A DNA stretch of 64,000 nt, taken from the NCBI GenBank assembly GCA_001939145.1, contig LSRX01000525.1:301005-365004 (forward strand). The letters run 5' to 3'. Numbering within the stretch: position 1 is the first letter of the stretch; each line of letters opens with the position of its first letter. A model generated the notes under the pieces. That model worked only from the letters and a program-made list of their open reading frames with translations. It did not search any database and had not been told where the DNA came from. Source of the stretch: Symbiodinium microadriaticum. Lineage: Eukaryota; Sar; Dinophyceae; Suessiales; Symbiodiniaceae. Of this stretch, positions 1 through 9,869 are shown piece after piece. The translations under genes were made by a program, and so were the position numbers.

Positions 1-138
1 AATTAAGGAATATACCTTAAATCAAAATATTAAGGCCCCTAAAACCCCCAATTAAGGAATATTCCTTAAATTTAGAGGGGCCTTAATATATTATGATTTA
101 AGGTATATTCCCTAATTAAGGGGTACTGGGCTCTCTGG
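1..138. mobile_element. Family C palindromic element
   Basis: Ends CCAGAGAGCCCAATACCCC with TTAATTAAGGAATATACC inward, and the reverse complement (GGGGTACTGGGCTCTCTGG) at the right. This copy is cut at the window start and has an internal second arm. Confidence 0.75.
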
Positions 139-176
139 GAACTTGTGAACCTTTAGGGTTTAGGGCCTAGGGTTTC

Positions 177-248
177 GGAGCCTTAATAATTAGAATAGGG
201 TTTTGGGGCCATGCTACATTATAACTATAAGATAAAGGGCCTTTATAT
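177..248. mobile_element. Family B palindromic element, short copy
   Basis: Family B is about 100 bp: ends GGGGCCTTAATAATTAGAAT and ATTATTAAGGCCCCTA, middle GTTTTGGGGCATATTATACT and AATAAGGAACCCCC. This copy lacks part of the middle. Confidence 0.6.
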
Positions 249-936
249 TGATGTAGGGCCTCATTGATTAAAACAGGGTTTGAGAGTATATGTTCTACCA
301 TACGCATAATATTCTGATAAGCTGGCAAGGGATAGAAGAAATGCTCATTTCCAGGCTTCTTTCAGTACCTATGCTCCGCGAACAGCACGCGTCTTGTCTT
401 CTTTCAGTGGTTTTGGCACATCATGGCACATCAGACTTAGCTGCTGAGTTCAGAAGCACAAAGAAGTGTACACTTTCAGTTCCACAAGGGATCATATTAT
501 CCCAAAGTTTCAAGTGTACTCACTCAGCAACTAAAGCTGTCTTTTCGGGCGTTAGACATGAACTCCCGGGCTGGTTGTGGGGTACCCCTAAGCCCCATCG
601 ACGGTTTAGGGCTTAGGGCCGAAGGATTTAACCCTCAACGGTTCTACAAGGCTTGCGTAAGGGCTTGTATTCGGGCTTTCTAGGCATTTTGTTCAAGGCT
701 TTTTTTGCAACGAAAACCTAAAATTGGTCTTGGGGTTTAGATTGCGGTTGCTCGCCTTATGGTTCAAGCTCAGGACAGGGATTTGGGCCAGTCGTTCCAG
801 GCTCTCCAACTTGTATTTTAGGTCAGGGTTTAGGAGGCTGTTGCCTCACGAAAGACGAAGGCGGCGTCAATAAACGTAAGTATGTCTTAGACTGAGAGTG
901 GAACGCAGTTATACATGGACGGACTACTCAGGTGGG
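248..936. other. Region without a recognised gene
   Basis: Holds a family J element (437-536) and scattered single TTTAGGG-like heptamers. A 108-codon open frame at 290-616 has no protein-like features. Confidence 0.4.
437..536. mobile_element. Family J element
   Basis: TTAGCTGCTGAGTTCAGAAG left; AAGTGTACTCACTCAGCAAC right. Shared with 43518-43619. Confidence 0.6.
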
Positions 937-939
937 CTA

Positions 940-1042
940 CGGTTGATGATATAAAACCTGCATTACCCGTATTTTGGAATATACCATGATTCCCATAGTT
1001 GAGGGTCCTTTTAAGGTAATACAGGATGTATATCATCAACAG
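940..1042 (+). mobile_element. Family A palindromic element (reference description)
   Basis: About 103 bp non-coding element. The left end is C[G/T]GTTGATGATATAAATCC followed by TGCATTACC; the right end is the reverse complement (GGTAATGCAGG, then ATTTATATCATCAAC). The centre reads CATAGTTTAGGGTCCTTAAG. Bounded by TA on both sides, compatible with a Tc1/mariner-type MITE. 26 copies in the window. Confidence 0.85.
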
Positions 1043-1305
1043 TATTCTACTTGCTCGACACCCCCCAGCCCCAGTTGTACACTAAAACGAACTGCACCTC
1101 TGGAATGGCTTTCCGAGGGCGGCATGTACGCAACCGTAGTGATATAGAGTTCCAAGAAAAAGTCTACTGTCGACTCATTGGGTACTTTGGACGCTTCGGG
1201 TCATTTATTGTGACATCCGAACTTGTTTATTGAAGATCCGGCAAGCGTAGTGGCCATAAAACTAACCAAACTAGTATTCTCTAGGCCCTAGGACTCCTTT
1301 CCATA

Positions 1306-1394
1306 CGGTTCATCATTACCCATAATAGGGATTTTGCCACAATTCCCATAGTTTAGGGTCCCTTAAGGTAATGCAGGATTTATATCATCAACAG
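1306..1394 (+). mobile_element. Family A element, left end shortened
   Basis: CGGTTCATCATTACC at the left end shows a 14-bp deletion of the terminal repeat; centre and right end intact. Confidence 0.75.
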
Positions 1395-1757
1395 TAGCTT
1401 CAGAATAACTATGCCCCAAAAACCCCATTCAAATTGTCCAGGCCCCAACACGAGGAAGTCCAAACGCCCGCAACCCCGAACCTGAATATCTGCCACACTA
1501 AAGCTCCCGAAGAGGGCCAACAACGTACTGGTGTTTGTGGGGCTCTGTGGTTCAGGTAGGGTTTAGGGTTTCGGTCTACATTGTCGAGGTTTAGGATTTA
1601 GGGTGTGGGGTTCATATTTCACAGCCAACCTCTTTGTTTGAGGCAAAGGACCATCACTGCAGAGGAATCTTTAGAAGAGCCTAAGGAGATATAAGGTATC
1701 TTCCTTTGTCCTTTACTTTCATGCAGGGAGCCTCTGCGTGCCTATCATCATACTGTA

Positions 1758-1848
1758 AGGGCCTTGATAATTAGAATAACTAGGGTTTTGGTGTTCACTA
1801 TACTATAGCTATAGTACAAAACCCCCCAAATTGGTAGTCATTAAGGCT
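1758..1848. mobile_element. Family B element
   Basis: GGGCCTTGATAATTAGAATA at the left, GTCATTAAGGCT at the right. Confidence 0.65.
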
Positions 1849-1957
1849 ACTAAGGCTGCGCCCGAGATACTAACTTGCAACTACTGCTTTTGTCCTTCAC
1901 CCGACTACTCAAGCTTTTGCCACTTCAACCCATATATAGGAACCACAGCAACTTAAC

Positions 1958-4153
1958 GAGAGATCTGGCCTTGACTGGTCCGCTAACTGCGAAGTTGGGC
2001 AGCAAGTAGGCGTCTGCGGCCTGCATGAAGTTGAGGGTTTTGGGGTTTAGTTTTAGGGTTTAGGGCCTAAAAACCCTAAACCCTAAACCGGGTTTAGGGC
2101 CTCAGGTTTAGGTTTAGGATTTAGGGTACAGTAGCGGTTTGAGGGGGTTCGGGCTTCCGGTGCAGGGTCTAGCTTTGGGGGTTTAGGGATTAGGGTTTAG
2201 GAGAACCCGGCCTCCCTGTAGCCTTCGATAAGGGTAAATGACTCCTGATAGTAGGTCTTCAGGGTCGCAAGGAGGGTAGATGGAGGTTCCAATCAGATTA
2301 ACTTCAGCTTTTGCTTCTGTCTATAAGCTTCCTTGAGTAATATATACCACATTGTACTATAGTGAGCCACGGTTCGTGATATAAATCCTGCATTACCCAT
2401 CATATGGAATATACCATAATTCCCATAGTTTAGGGTCCTTATAAGGTACCGGTAAGGATTTATATCATCCTAAACCCGAAACCCTAAACCCTAAATCCCC
2501 TAAACCCTAAACCCCCTTGTCATCAACCGTATGACATACCGGAATCATCAACAGTAGGGTCCCTTTTGGGGTTCGTTTCATAAGGGTGCTGTATGGGCAC
2601 TTGATCCTGCTGTCGTGCTGACGATATAGTTGGGCAGCTCGGCGGCCTGGCGAAGACTGATGGCCTCTCTCAAGTTCCGTATGCGCACCGGGCACGAAGC
2701 GAATGTGTTGTTTTGTTCATTCGCTGAGACAAGTTCCCTCAAGCACTGGCCGTGAAAAGCCCCGTGGCCGCACTCGAGGACCACGCTTCCCCCGCTTTGT
2801 GGCTCTTGAAACCACGTACTCTGCAGGCATATGGGACAGGCCGGGCACTGCACCGTAATCCTAAACCCAAAATCCTAAATCCCAAAATCCTAAACCCAAC
2901 AAACCCAACTCAATCCTGAATCCTAGACTTAAGCAAGCCTAAATCCTCAACCCAGAAGCCTAAACCCCCGACCCAAAATCCTAAACTCAAATCCTCAACC
3001 CTAAACCCAAATCCCCAACCCCCCAAACCCAAAAATCCAACACCCAAAACCCCAAATCCGAAACCATAAGTCCTAAACGCAAAAACACTCAACCCCTCAA
3101 CCCTAAACCCCAAAATCTCAAGCCCCTATACCCTCAACCCCAAGACCCTAAACCCTTATAAACCCTTATAAACCCTTATAAACCCTTGTAAGCCCTTATA
3201 AGCCCTTATAAACCCTTATAAACCCTCATAAGCCCTTATAAACCCTTATAAACCCTAAACCCTCATCAACCCTTATCAACCCTTATAAACCCTTATAAGC
3301 CCTTCCCTTATAAGCCCTTATAAACCCTCATAAACCCTAACCACGAAAATCTCCAAAGACGCGGCCTGAACCATCTCCTGCACGCGCACGAGGGCCCGTA
3401 GAGCCTCCAGGACGCCCACAGCCGGATTGGCCTGGCTGTGCTGGAGGTTGGGGGGTTCAGGTTTTGGGGTTTAGGGCTTAGGATTCGGGGTTTAGGGTTC
3501 AGGGTTTCAAGGTTTTGGGGTTTTGGGGTTGCTAGTTATGGGTGCTGGAGGTTTGGGTGTGGGGTTTAGGATCCTACGAGTTCTTTACGGCTTCAGGGTT
3601 TTAGGGTTTTAGGGTTTATAAGGGTTTAGGGTTTNNNNNNNNNNNNNNNNNNNNNNNNNNNCGGATCGAGCAGTTTTATAATACAGTTACATTTAAGGTT
3701 TAGACATAACACCCACCCACCCCTGAATCCCACAACATTAGAAAATAAAGAGTTCGTTCTTAAACCCTAAACCCAAAGTCCTACACCCTGAACTAAGCCC
3801 TAAACCCTAGGCCCCAAACCCTAAGCTCTGGACCTGTTGTCTTGGTCTTTCCCGGTCGACAAGTGCTTGCGAAGCAACTCTGCGAAGTCCTTGTTGTGCT
3901 GCTCTTCGATCTGCTTGACCTGCGCCTTGGAAGCTTCCATATGCAAGGTAACATATCCGAGACTGGGTAGCAAGCAGGGCCTGGATGGATGGCGGCGCCA
4001 CGGAGAACTCTGCGATCTTCGCCCGGTCGCAGGTGAAGCTTCCGCCCTGTTGAGGACGTGTGATTGCCGCAAGAAGTTGCTCGGGCATGAGCGCGCGCAG
4101 CAGAAATCACTTGACAAATTTGGAGGCCTGGGGGACCAGCATTTCTTCACCCC
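1958..4153 (-). CDS. RING-finger protein, partial exon chain
   Basis: Four minus-strand exon islands with compatible phases: 3834-4153 (acceptor TTTAG|GGGG, donor ACAG|GT), 3345-3435, 2689-2847 and 1958-2020. The first holds MPEQLLAAITRPQQGG and, in a shifted frame, a coiled-coil-like MEASKAQVKQIEEQHNKDF; it contains an in-frame TGA and a frame change, so it is damaged or contains a tiny intron. The second is helical (VLEALRALVRVQEMVQAA). The third is a RING zinc finger: CPIC, then LECGHGAFHGQC, then SCP; the expected eighth ligand is missing. RING domains usually recruit E2 enzymes for ubiquitin transfer. Introns are full of CCCTAAA-type DNA. The 5' and 3' ends of the gene are not identified. 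Confidence 0.45.
2370..2529 (+). mobile_element. Family A element split by a CCCTAAA tract
   Basis: The right terminal repeat reads TATATCATC, then about 50 bp of CCTAAACCC-type DNA, then CATCAACCG. CATC is present on both sides of the insert. Confidence 0.75.
2860..3345 (-). repeat. CCCTAAA and AACCCTTATA arrays
   Basis: Degenerate CCTAAACCC up to about 3140, then a 10-bp unit AACCCTTATA repeated about 18 times to 3345. Lies in an apparent intron of the RING gene. Confidence 0.8.
3635..3661. other. Assembly gap (27 N)
   Basis: Follows a TTTAGGG tract. Confidence 0.95.
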
Positions 4154-4189
4154 CTAAACCCAAAGCCCTAAACCCTAAGGCCTATGACC

Positions 4190-4459
4190 GGCGAGCTAGA
4201 TTTGATCAAAAGTGACCAATTCTGGAAGGCGGGCATTGATGAAAAGTGATCAATTCTGGCCGGCGGGAAGTGATCAAAAGTGATCAATTCTGGCCGCCGG
4301 ATCACTGCTGAACTTCGTGACCTTTGATCAAAAGTGATCAAAGGTCACGAAATTCTGCAGTAAGTGATCACAGGTCACGAAATTCAGCAGTGATCTGGCC
4401 GGCGAGCTGCTGAATTTCGTGACCTTTGATCAAAAGTGATCACAGGTCACGAAGGTGAT
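4190..4459. repeat. TGATCA-rich palindromic cluster
   Basis: Dense tandem and inverted copies of TGATCAAAAGTGATC, CAATTCTGGCCGGCG and TTCGTGACCTTTGATCA with GGTCACGAAATTC. At 4311-4362 the arms GAACTTCGTGACCTTTGATCA and its complement form a near-perfect hairpin; a second hairpin lies at 4409-4455. No coding potential is seen, and the cluster is unlike the other families. Confidence 0.7.
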
Positions 4460-4484
4460 TAAACTTTAAATGTTTAGTAAGAGA

Positions 4485-5060
4485 GTGTTTAGGGTTTGGG
4501 GTTTAGGGCTTAGGGTTTGGGGTTTAGGGTTTAGGGTTCGGGGTATGGGGCTTAGGGTTTAGGATTTGGGGTTTGGAGTCTAGGTTTTGGGGTTTAGGAT
4601 ACTACGATGAGTTCTTTGAGGCTTTAGGGTTTAGGGTTTTAGGCTTTAAGGTTTAAGGGTTTAGGGCTAAGGGTTCGGGGTTTAGGACGTAGGTTTCGGG
4701 GTTTGGGGCTTTGGGGTTTAGGGCTTAGGGTTCAGGGTTTAGGGCGTAGGGTTCAGGATACTACGATGAGTTCCTTGAGGCTTTAGAGTTTAGGGTTTTA
4801 GGCTTTAGGGTTTAAGGGTTTAGGGCTTAGGGTTCGGGGTTTAGGGCGTAGGGTTCGGGGTTTGGGGCTTTGGGGTTTAGGGCTTAGGGTTCAGGATACT
4901 ACGATGAGTTCTTTAAGGCTTTAGGGTTTAGGGTTTTAGGATTTAGGGTTTAAGGTTTAGGGCTTCAGGTTCGGGGTTTAGGATTTGGGTTTTCAGGGCT
5001 TTAGGGTTCAGGGCTTAGGATTTAGGGTTCAGGGTTTCAGGGTTTTGGGGTTGCTAGTTC
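4485..5060 (+). repeat. TTTAGGG higher-order array
   Basis: Degenerate TTTAGGG/TTTGGGG units with a recurring spacer GGATACTACGATGAGTT at 4597, 4757 and 4894, giving a higher-order unit of about 137-160 bp. A related spacer is at 3570. Confidence 0.8.
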
Positions 5061-5289
5061 TGGTCTTCTGAGGCTTGAAACAAGGGCTTTGATACTTAAA
5101 CCTTTGGAGGGTTTGAGATTTACCGCCGAGATTTTAGATTCTCGGATTTAAGCCCCCTCCAACGACAAGGATTCTAGGTTTCTGACACCCTAGACCCTAA
5201 ACCGTTTCTGACATGAACGCGCTCAAAGATGGCAGCGAGGTTTAGCGTTTGGGGCTTGGGGTTCTGCGAGGCTGAGGTGTTGGACTGGG

Positions 5290-5535
5290 AGCTTGGACCT
5301 AAACCCTAAACCCCTCAAGCTCTAAACCCAAAACTTTAAACCCCTAAACCCCTAAAGCCCTAAGCCCCCCAAACCCCTAAAAGCCCTAAAACCCTAAGCC
5401 CCCAAAACCCTAAAACCCTAAAACCCCTAAAGCCCCTAAACCCCCTAAACCCTAAAACCCCCAAAAGCCCTAAAACCCCATTAAAACCCCAAAACCCCTA
5501 AAACCCTAAACCCCCAAACCCCTAAAAAACCACGT
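5290..5535 (-). repeat. CCCTAAA array
   Basis: Degenerate CCCTAAA/CCCCTAAA units; orientation opposite to the array at 4485-5060. Confidence 0.8.
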
Positions 5536-5760
5536 CTAAGACAAACCACGTCTAAGACGCCTTGGAAGGAGGCCCCGAGGTCTCGAGGTCTCCAAATAGG
5601 GAAACCCCAAAAAAACAAGTCGGAGGAAGGACTCAATTCCTGCTGGGATTGGTTTAGGATGTCAGGGTGTTAGGGGTTTAGGGTTTAGGGGTTTAGGGGT
5701 TTAGGGGTTTAGACCATAACCACGTGACATGAAGGTTGGGTTACTCGGCTTGGCTGTAAG

Positions 5761-5857
5761 GGCCGAGAAGGAAAACAACAGCTACAAAGCTGGACGAGAC
5801 AAGCCTACCGCTACTTATGACGGCGGCGCAAGAGCTCAAGCTGCAAGAGCCCGAGAG
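5761..5857 (+). CDS. Exon-like island with TTTAGGG-derived donor
   Basis: 97 bp, bounded by TGTAAG|GGCC and GAGAG|GTTTAG. More than one plus frame is open (one contains LPLLMTAAQELKLQEPER), so the phase is unsure. The donor is the first heptamer of a TTTAGGG tract. Confidence 0.3.
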
Positions 5858-6002
5858 GTTTAGAGGTTTAGGGTTTAGGGTTTTGGGGTTTCGGGGTTCA
5901 GGGTTTGGGATTGAGGCTATTGGGTCTCCAACTTTTGGGCTTCTGCTGTAGCTTGGAGGGTGTCTGGAGGATGGATCTAGCAACCCATGGCGGACCATCC
6001 TA

Positions 6003-6102
6003 CACCTAGACCCTCCATCTACCCCTTATTAGACCCTAAATACCCTTAATTTGGGACCATGTTAATATTACTCCTATTTGAGGGTACTTGGAGGGTCCTG
6101 GC
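6003..6102. mobile_element. Family H palindromic element
   Basis: CCTAGACCCTCCATCTACCC left; GAGGGTACTTGGAGGGTCCTGG right. Confidence 0.65.
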
Positions 6103-6283
6103 AGTTATCAAGTATTCAGAACCCGACGTCCGGGATGAGGTTCGAGATCCGAAAGACAGAGAGCTACAGTAACAGAGAGAGAGAGGTAGGTCCAGACTTA
6201 CACCTAATGGTTTAGGGTTTAGGGTTTCGAATCCTAAGGCCTCTACGTCCGGCCACAGACCCCGAGTGCGCTAAACCCGAAAC

Positions 6284-6395
6284 CCCTGCCAAGCCATCAG
6301 AAACCGCGCCTGGGCATTCTGAAACAGCTCCGGCGCTTCGCGCAGGACGTATCCTTCACGGCAGTTCTTGTGTCTACAGGGTGTATGGCCAGCTT
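6284..6395 (-). CDS. Exon-like island (112 bp)
   Basis: Open minus-strand frame reading TPCRHKNCREGYVLREAPEL then FQNAQARFLMAWQ; the residue mix is clearly protein-like and contains C-x4-C. Bounded by GGGTAG|AAG and CAGGG|GTTTCGG, both inside degenerate TTTAGGG DNA. Could be an upstream exon of the RING gene, but the phases do not join directly. Confidence 0.38.
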
Positions 6396-6414
6396 CTACC
6401 CCAAACCCCAAAAA

Positions 6415-6514
6415 ACCCTACCCACCAGAACCTGCTTTTTTGTAGGGTCCCTATATATCCCGCAGTCGGGCTTGAAATAAGACCCTACCAAAACAAGGTG
6501 GGTTTTGGTAGGTT
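6415..6514. mobile_element. Family F palindromic element
   Basis: Family F arms: CCAAAACCTACTTTTTTGTA and GTAGGTTTTGGTAGCTTAAG. This copy has GAACCTGCTTTTTTGTAGGG and GTGGGTTTTGGTAGG. Confidence 0.65.
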
Positions 6515-6709
6515 AAGCTAATTATACCCCAAGCATCCCTAAACGCTGCTAGCCTTCAGACTTTAGTTGCAGGGTAGGGGTTGAGGTTTGGAGGCCAAGG
6601 AGGTTTCAGAGTTTAGGGTTTAGGGTTTGGGGTTTAGGGTTTAGGGTTTCAGAAGCTTTTGATGGGAAAAGGAGTTCAGAACCATTCAGCCTACCAACAA
6701 CCCCCTAAG

Positions 6710-6870
6710 CCCTGAGCCCTAACTTACGTTCTAAGCCTCGAACCCCTAAACCCTAGACCCTCAACCCTAAACCCTAAACCCTAAACCCTAAAAAAGCCTC
6801 AAACCCCCAAACCCTAAACCCTCAACCCTCAACCCTAAACCCTAAACCCCCTAAACCCCTACGTCCTGGA
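6710..6870 (-). repeat. CCCTAAA array
   Basis: Perfect and one-base-variant heptamers. Confidence 0.8.
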
Positions 6871-6940
6871 GCTCCAAGCCCTAAACCTTAGGCCGTTGAA
6901 GCCCGAACCCCTGAGCTGGTTCGGGCTCCTGATGATGATA

Positions 6941-7328
6941 CTGTTGATGATGTAAATCCTGCAATGCCTTAAGGACCCTAAACTATGGGAATTACTATGG
7001 TATAATCCTTATTTTCATGGCAAGCCTACTCACCTGAGCAAAACCGGCTAGGGAAACCCAAACGCCTATGCGACTTCCAGCCGCTTAGTTGATGGGCAGC
7101 CAGCCGTGACGAACGGCAACCACCGGAAATCACCGGCAGCCACCAGCAGCCACCAGCAGCCAATTGCTCTAGATTCGTTTGGCTGCCGTTGGCGTCCGCT
7201 GGACGACTTTTCAACACATCATCCTTTTGAACCCGAGCTAGAGCAGGAACATCGCAATATTGATAAGGCCAAAAGAACCATCGAGCCACATTTCAGAGGG
7301 GGTACTGCAGGATTTATATAACCTGCCG
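6941..7328 (-). mobile_element. Family A element split by a 280-bp insert
   Basis: The left half (6941-7020) and right half (7299-7328) match the element in reverse orientation. The insert 7021-7298 is not telomere-like and contains GCAGCCACCA tandem units. Confidence 0.65.
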
Positions 7329-7504
7329 TAGTATAGAGGCCCCACGACCTCTTCTAATTATGACGGCCCCAATAGTAATCCCTGGAGACCTCAGCAATCG
7401 TGCAGGCCTGGTCTCTCTTTGATACCGTCGGCGGTCAGCCACCTGAGACACCCATCGATTCTTCAGGGCCTATATAGGGGTTCAGAGTTTAGGGTTTAAT
7501 TAAT

Positions 7505-7592
7505 AGGATAATGTCCTTGATCATTAGAATGGGGTTTCGGGGTTTGTTATAGTTGTAGTAAGGAACCCGCAAAATAGTATAGGTAACCATTC
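7505..7592. mobile_element. Family B element, eroded ends
   Basis: Middle GTTGTAGTAAGGAACCCGC and GTATAGGTAACCATTC recognisable. Confidence 0.55.
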
Positions 7593-8157
7593 GGCGTCTT
7601 TTAGGGCTTGTGGTTGGGGAGGCTTGGGGTTAAGGGCTTAGGGTCTAGGGCTTGGGGATCTCCAGGACTCTTATGCCGTTTAGGGTTTAGGGCTTAGGGT
7701 CAATATTTGTCTTTCTTTGCCTTGACTGCCCAAAACGTCCTAGTAATCTAAGTCCCCATAATCTGGTTCGTCGCAGCGGTCAATGATTTAGGGTTTAGCA
7801 GTCTCTTGTGAGCAGCGCTCTGTCGCTATGTAAGGCTCAAAACAGCACAGAAGCCTTACATACGGTTGATGATATAGATCCTGCATTACCCAAAATAGGG
7901 AACACACCATAATTCCCATAGTTTAGGGTCCTTAAGGTAATGCAGGATTTGTATCATCAACTGTAGTGTGGTCTTTGGGCCCAAAACGCTTTTTAAATAT
8001 GAGTCATTATAGAGCCTTGCAAAGGTTTGCTACCTGGTCAATGACGCTGGTCTCCTGAATAATCAAAAAGCATGCCTTCTTGGCTATAGTTTGCGGAAAA
8101 CTGGCTTGGGCTTTTGGCTGCTAGATTGTGGTGTGGGGTTCTGAGTTCAGGGGGCCT
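7593..8157. other. Region without a recognised gene
   Basis: Short TTTAGGG runs (7610-7700), a family A element, and unique DNA with no open frame of interest. Confidence 0.4.
7863..7963 (+). mobile_element. Family A element, near complete
   Basis: Both terminal repeats and the GTTTAGGGTCC centre present; TA on both sides. Confidence 0.85.
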
Positions 8158-8416
8158 GAAATGCATGATGCCCTGGAAGCCGTCGCCGCTGCACGCATGG
8201 CTTTACACCAGATAAGTCTAGCCTTACTTGGTCAGCTGGAGTTTGGGATCTAGGGTTTTCAGGTTTAGTCCTGCATCGCACGGTAGTGCGGAGCAGCAAC
8301 CTAGATGAATCTTGCTGATCGCCACCCCCGCTTCTACATAAGCAGGCATCGGGCTTGTGCCGACACGTTCTGGGTCGAAGTTCAAAGGGTGCTCTTCAAC
8401 TCTAATGTAGCGGCCT
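8158..8416 (+). CDS. Two exon-like islands
   Basis: 8158-8252 reads EMHDALEAVAAARMALHQ and 8303-8416 reads LADRHPRFYISRHRACADTF followed by WVEVQRVLFNSN, both plus strand. The second runs into a family B element at 8408. No family recognised. Confidence 0.3.
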
Positions 8417-8511
8417 CTATCATTAGACTAAGATTTTGGGGTATATTCTACTAGAATTATAACCAGGAACCCCCGCAAGGAGAAAATACGATTGGTAACT
8501 ATTAAAGGCTT
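8408..8511. mobile_element. Family B element
   Basis: GCGGCCTCTATCATTAGACT left, GGTAACTATTAAAGGCT right; overlaps the end of an exon-like island. Confidence 0.62.
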
Positions 8512-8564
8512 CTTTATTGAAAGGCTGCTTGCCAAGGAGAGGCATCGGAACCTTGTCTATTAAG

Positions 8565-8698
8565 GGAGAATAGTGGGGACCCCTAGAAGGGACCCCCTAA
8601 TCCTGATACCCTATAGAACCCTTATATACCCCTTATATAGTCTCATGAAGCCCCTATATAACCCCAAGGGTCCGTTTGAAAGGTCTCTCCTTTAGTCC
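8565..8698. mobile_element. Family I element
   Basis: GGGGACCCCTAGAAGGGACC left; CCAAGGGTCCGTTTGAAAGG right. Confidence 0.6.
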
Positions 8699-8791
8699 CT
8701 TGAGTCTAGGAGCACTGGCAAGTCCTCATATCAACTCCCGACTCAATGAGCCTCGAAGCCTTCAACCCCAAAAGCTCTCTAAAAACTAAAC

Positions 8792-8898
8792 CCAGAGGGC
8801 CCAACACCCCTTAAATAAATCTTAAAGTATATAGGGCTTTTTAAACATACTATGATTTATAAGGTATATCCTTAATTAAGGGTATTGGGTTCTCTGGG
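8792..8898. mobile_element. Family C element, diverged
   Basis: CCAGAGGGCCCAACACCCC left, GGTATTGGGTTCTCTGGG right. Confidence 0.7.
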
Positions 8899-8959
8899 AA
8901 CACAAATCCGAAGCCCCTGCGAGCTGAACCTTAAAATGTGAGCCCTACGACTACAAAGC

Positions 8960-9075
8960 TCTAAATCAATCCCCCCCAAACCCTAAATCCTAAACTCTAA
9001 ACCCAAAACCCTAAACCCAAAACCCACAACCCTAAACCCTAAACCCAAAACCCAAAACCCTAAACCCTAAACAGA
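8960..9075 (-). repeat. CCCTAAA array
   Basis: About 15 heptamers with CCCAAAA variants. Confidence 0.75.
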
Positions 9076-9148
9076 AAGCACTTAGACCACTAAGACCCTA
9101 TAGACCTGCGAGTCGGAATCCGAAACCCCTAATCCCGGGACTCTAATG

Positions 9149-9381
9149 CAGGGGCCTTAATCATTAGAATATAGGATTTTAGGGTTTAGGGTTTTAGGGT
9201 TTAGTGTTTAGGGTTCAGGGTTTAGGGGGTCTTGGGGCATAGTATGCTATAATAATAATTGTAATAAGGACCCCCCCCCCCCAAAAAAAAAAATGTGTGC
9301 TATGGGGTCTTGGGGTATCGTATGCTATAGTTGTAATAAGCCCCCCGCGCCCAATAGTAGTAATTACTATTAAGGCCCCTA
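9149..9381. mobile_element. Family B element with TTTAGGG insert and internal duplication
   Basis: Left end at 9149 and right end TACTATTAAGGCCCCT at 9381. A TTTAGGG tract (about 9180-9225) and a duplicated GTCTTGGGGYATMGTATGCT block enlarge it to 233 bp. Confidence 0.75.
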
Positions 9382-9390
9382 GATTACCAA

Positions 9391-9546
9391 GACGCAGGCC
9401 TTGTTAGCGCCACCCTCTCCGAGTGTTTGAGCTCGTCGAAGGCGTCGCAGACAGCCTCTCCACCTGAGGAAGAAACATTGAGAATGACCCGAAAAACACA
9501 GATATCCTGTCTTCTGAAGTCTCTTAGGCATGACACCAGATAGACG
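9391..9546 (+). CDS. Exon-like island, strand uncertain
   Basis: The plus frame reads LVSATLSECLSSSKASQTAS then PPEEETLRMTRKTQIS, ending at TAG. The opposite strand is also open (77 codons, non-ATG). Starts right after a family B element. Confidence 0.22.
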
Positions 9547-9689
9547 TTCGCGAATGCTCATGTTGTGCTTGGAGGGCTGACGTGCTGTGCAGCAGCTAAC
9601 CTTTGCCTCCAATCCGCCGTAGTCTCTTTGCTAACTTTCTCCATCCAAAACCCCAAACCCTAAACCCTAAACCCGAAATTCTCAATACC

Positions 9690-9850
9690 CGAATCATACA
9701 GGAAGGTCCATGCTCCCTACTATCGTTCTCACGAACCCGAAGCTTCAAAGAATTCAAAACTTCCCCAGCAGCTAGGGTTTGGAGAACCGAGACTGAGGGT
9801 GGAGGGCCTTCAACGTAAAATGTGGGGCGGTGTGGGTTTACAGATTCCAT
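9690..9850 (-). CDS. Short ORF or first exon with ATG
   Basis: ATG at 9850; reads MESVNPHRPTFYVEGPPPSV then TLAAGEVLNSLKLRVREND. It continues into CCCTAAA-type DNA without an obvious donor. No family recognised. Confidence 0.28.
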
Positions 9851-9869
9851 CTTGTCTGAAAGCTATGGG

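Larger units (their letters stand above)
1043..1957. other. Region without a recognised gene
   Basis: Contains family A and B elements and short TTTAGGG runs near 1555-1610; nothing coding is convincing. Confidence 0.4.

Noticed and set aside
2910..3113. Gly/Phe-rich 67-codon minus-strand frame
   Set aside because: A direct translation of degenerate TTTAGGG-type repeat.
3834..4153. In-frame TGA as a selenocysteine or reassigned codon
   Set aside because: A frame change follows in the same island, so damage or a tiny intron is simpler; no other gene here shows internal TGA readthrough.
7026..7321. Overlapping 71- and 87-codon open frames
   Set aside because: They lie in the insert splitting a family A element and show no domain or consistent splice context.
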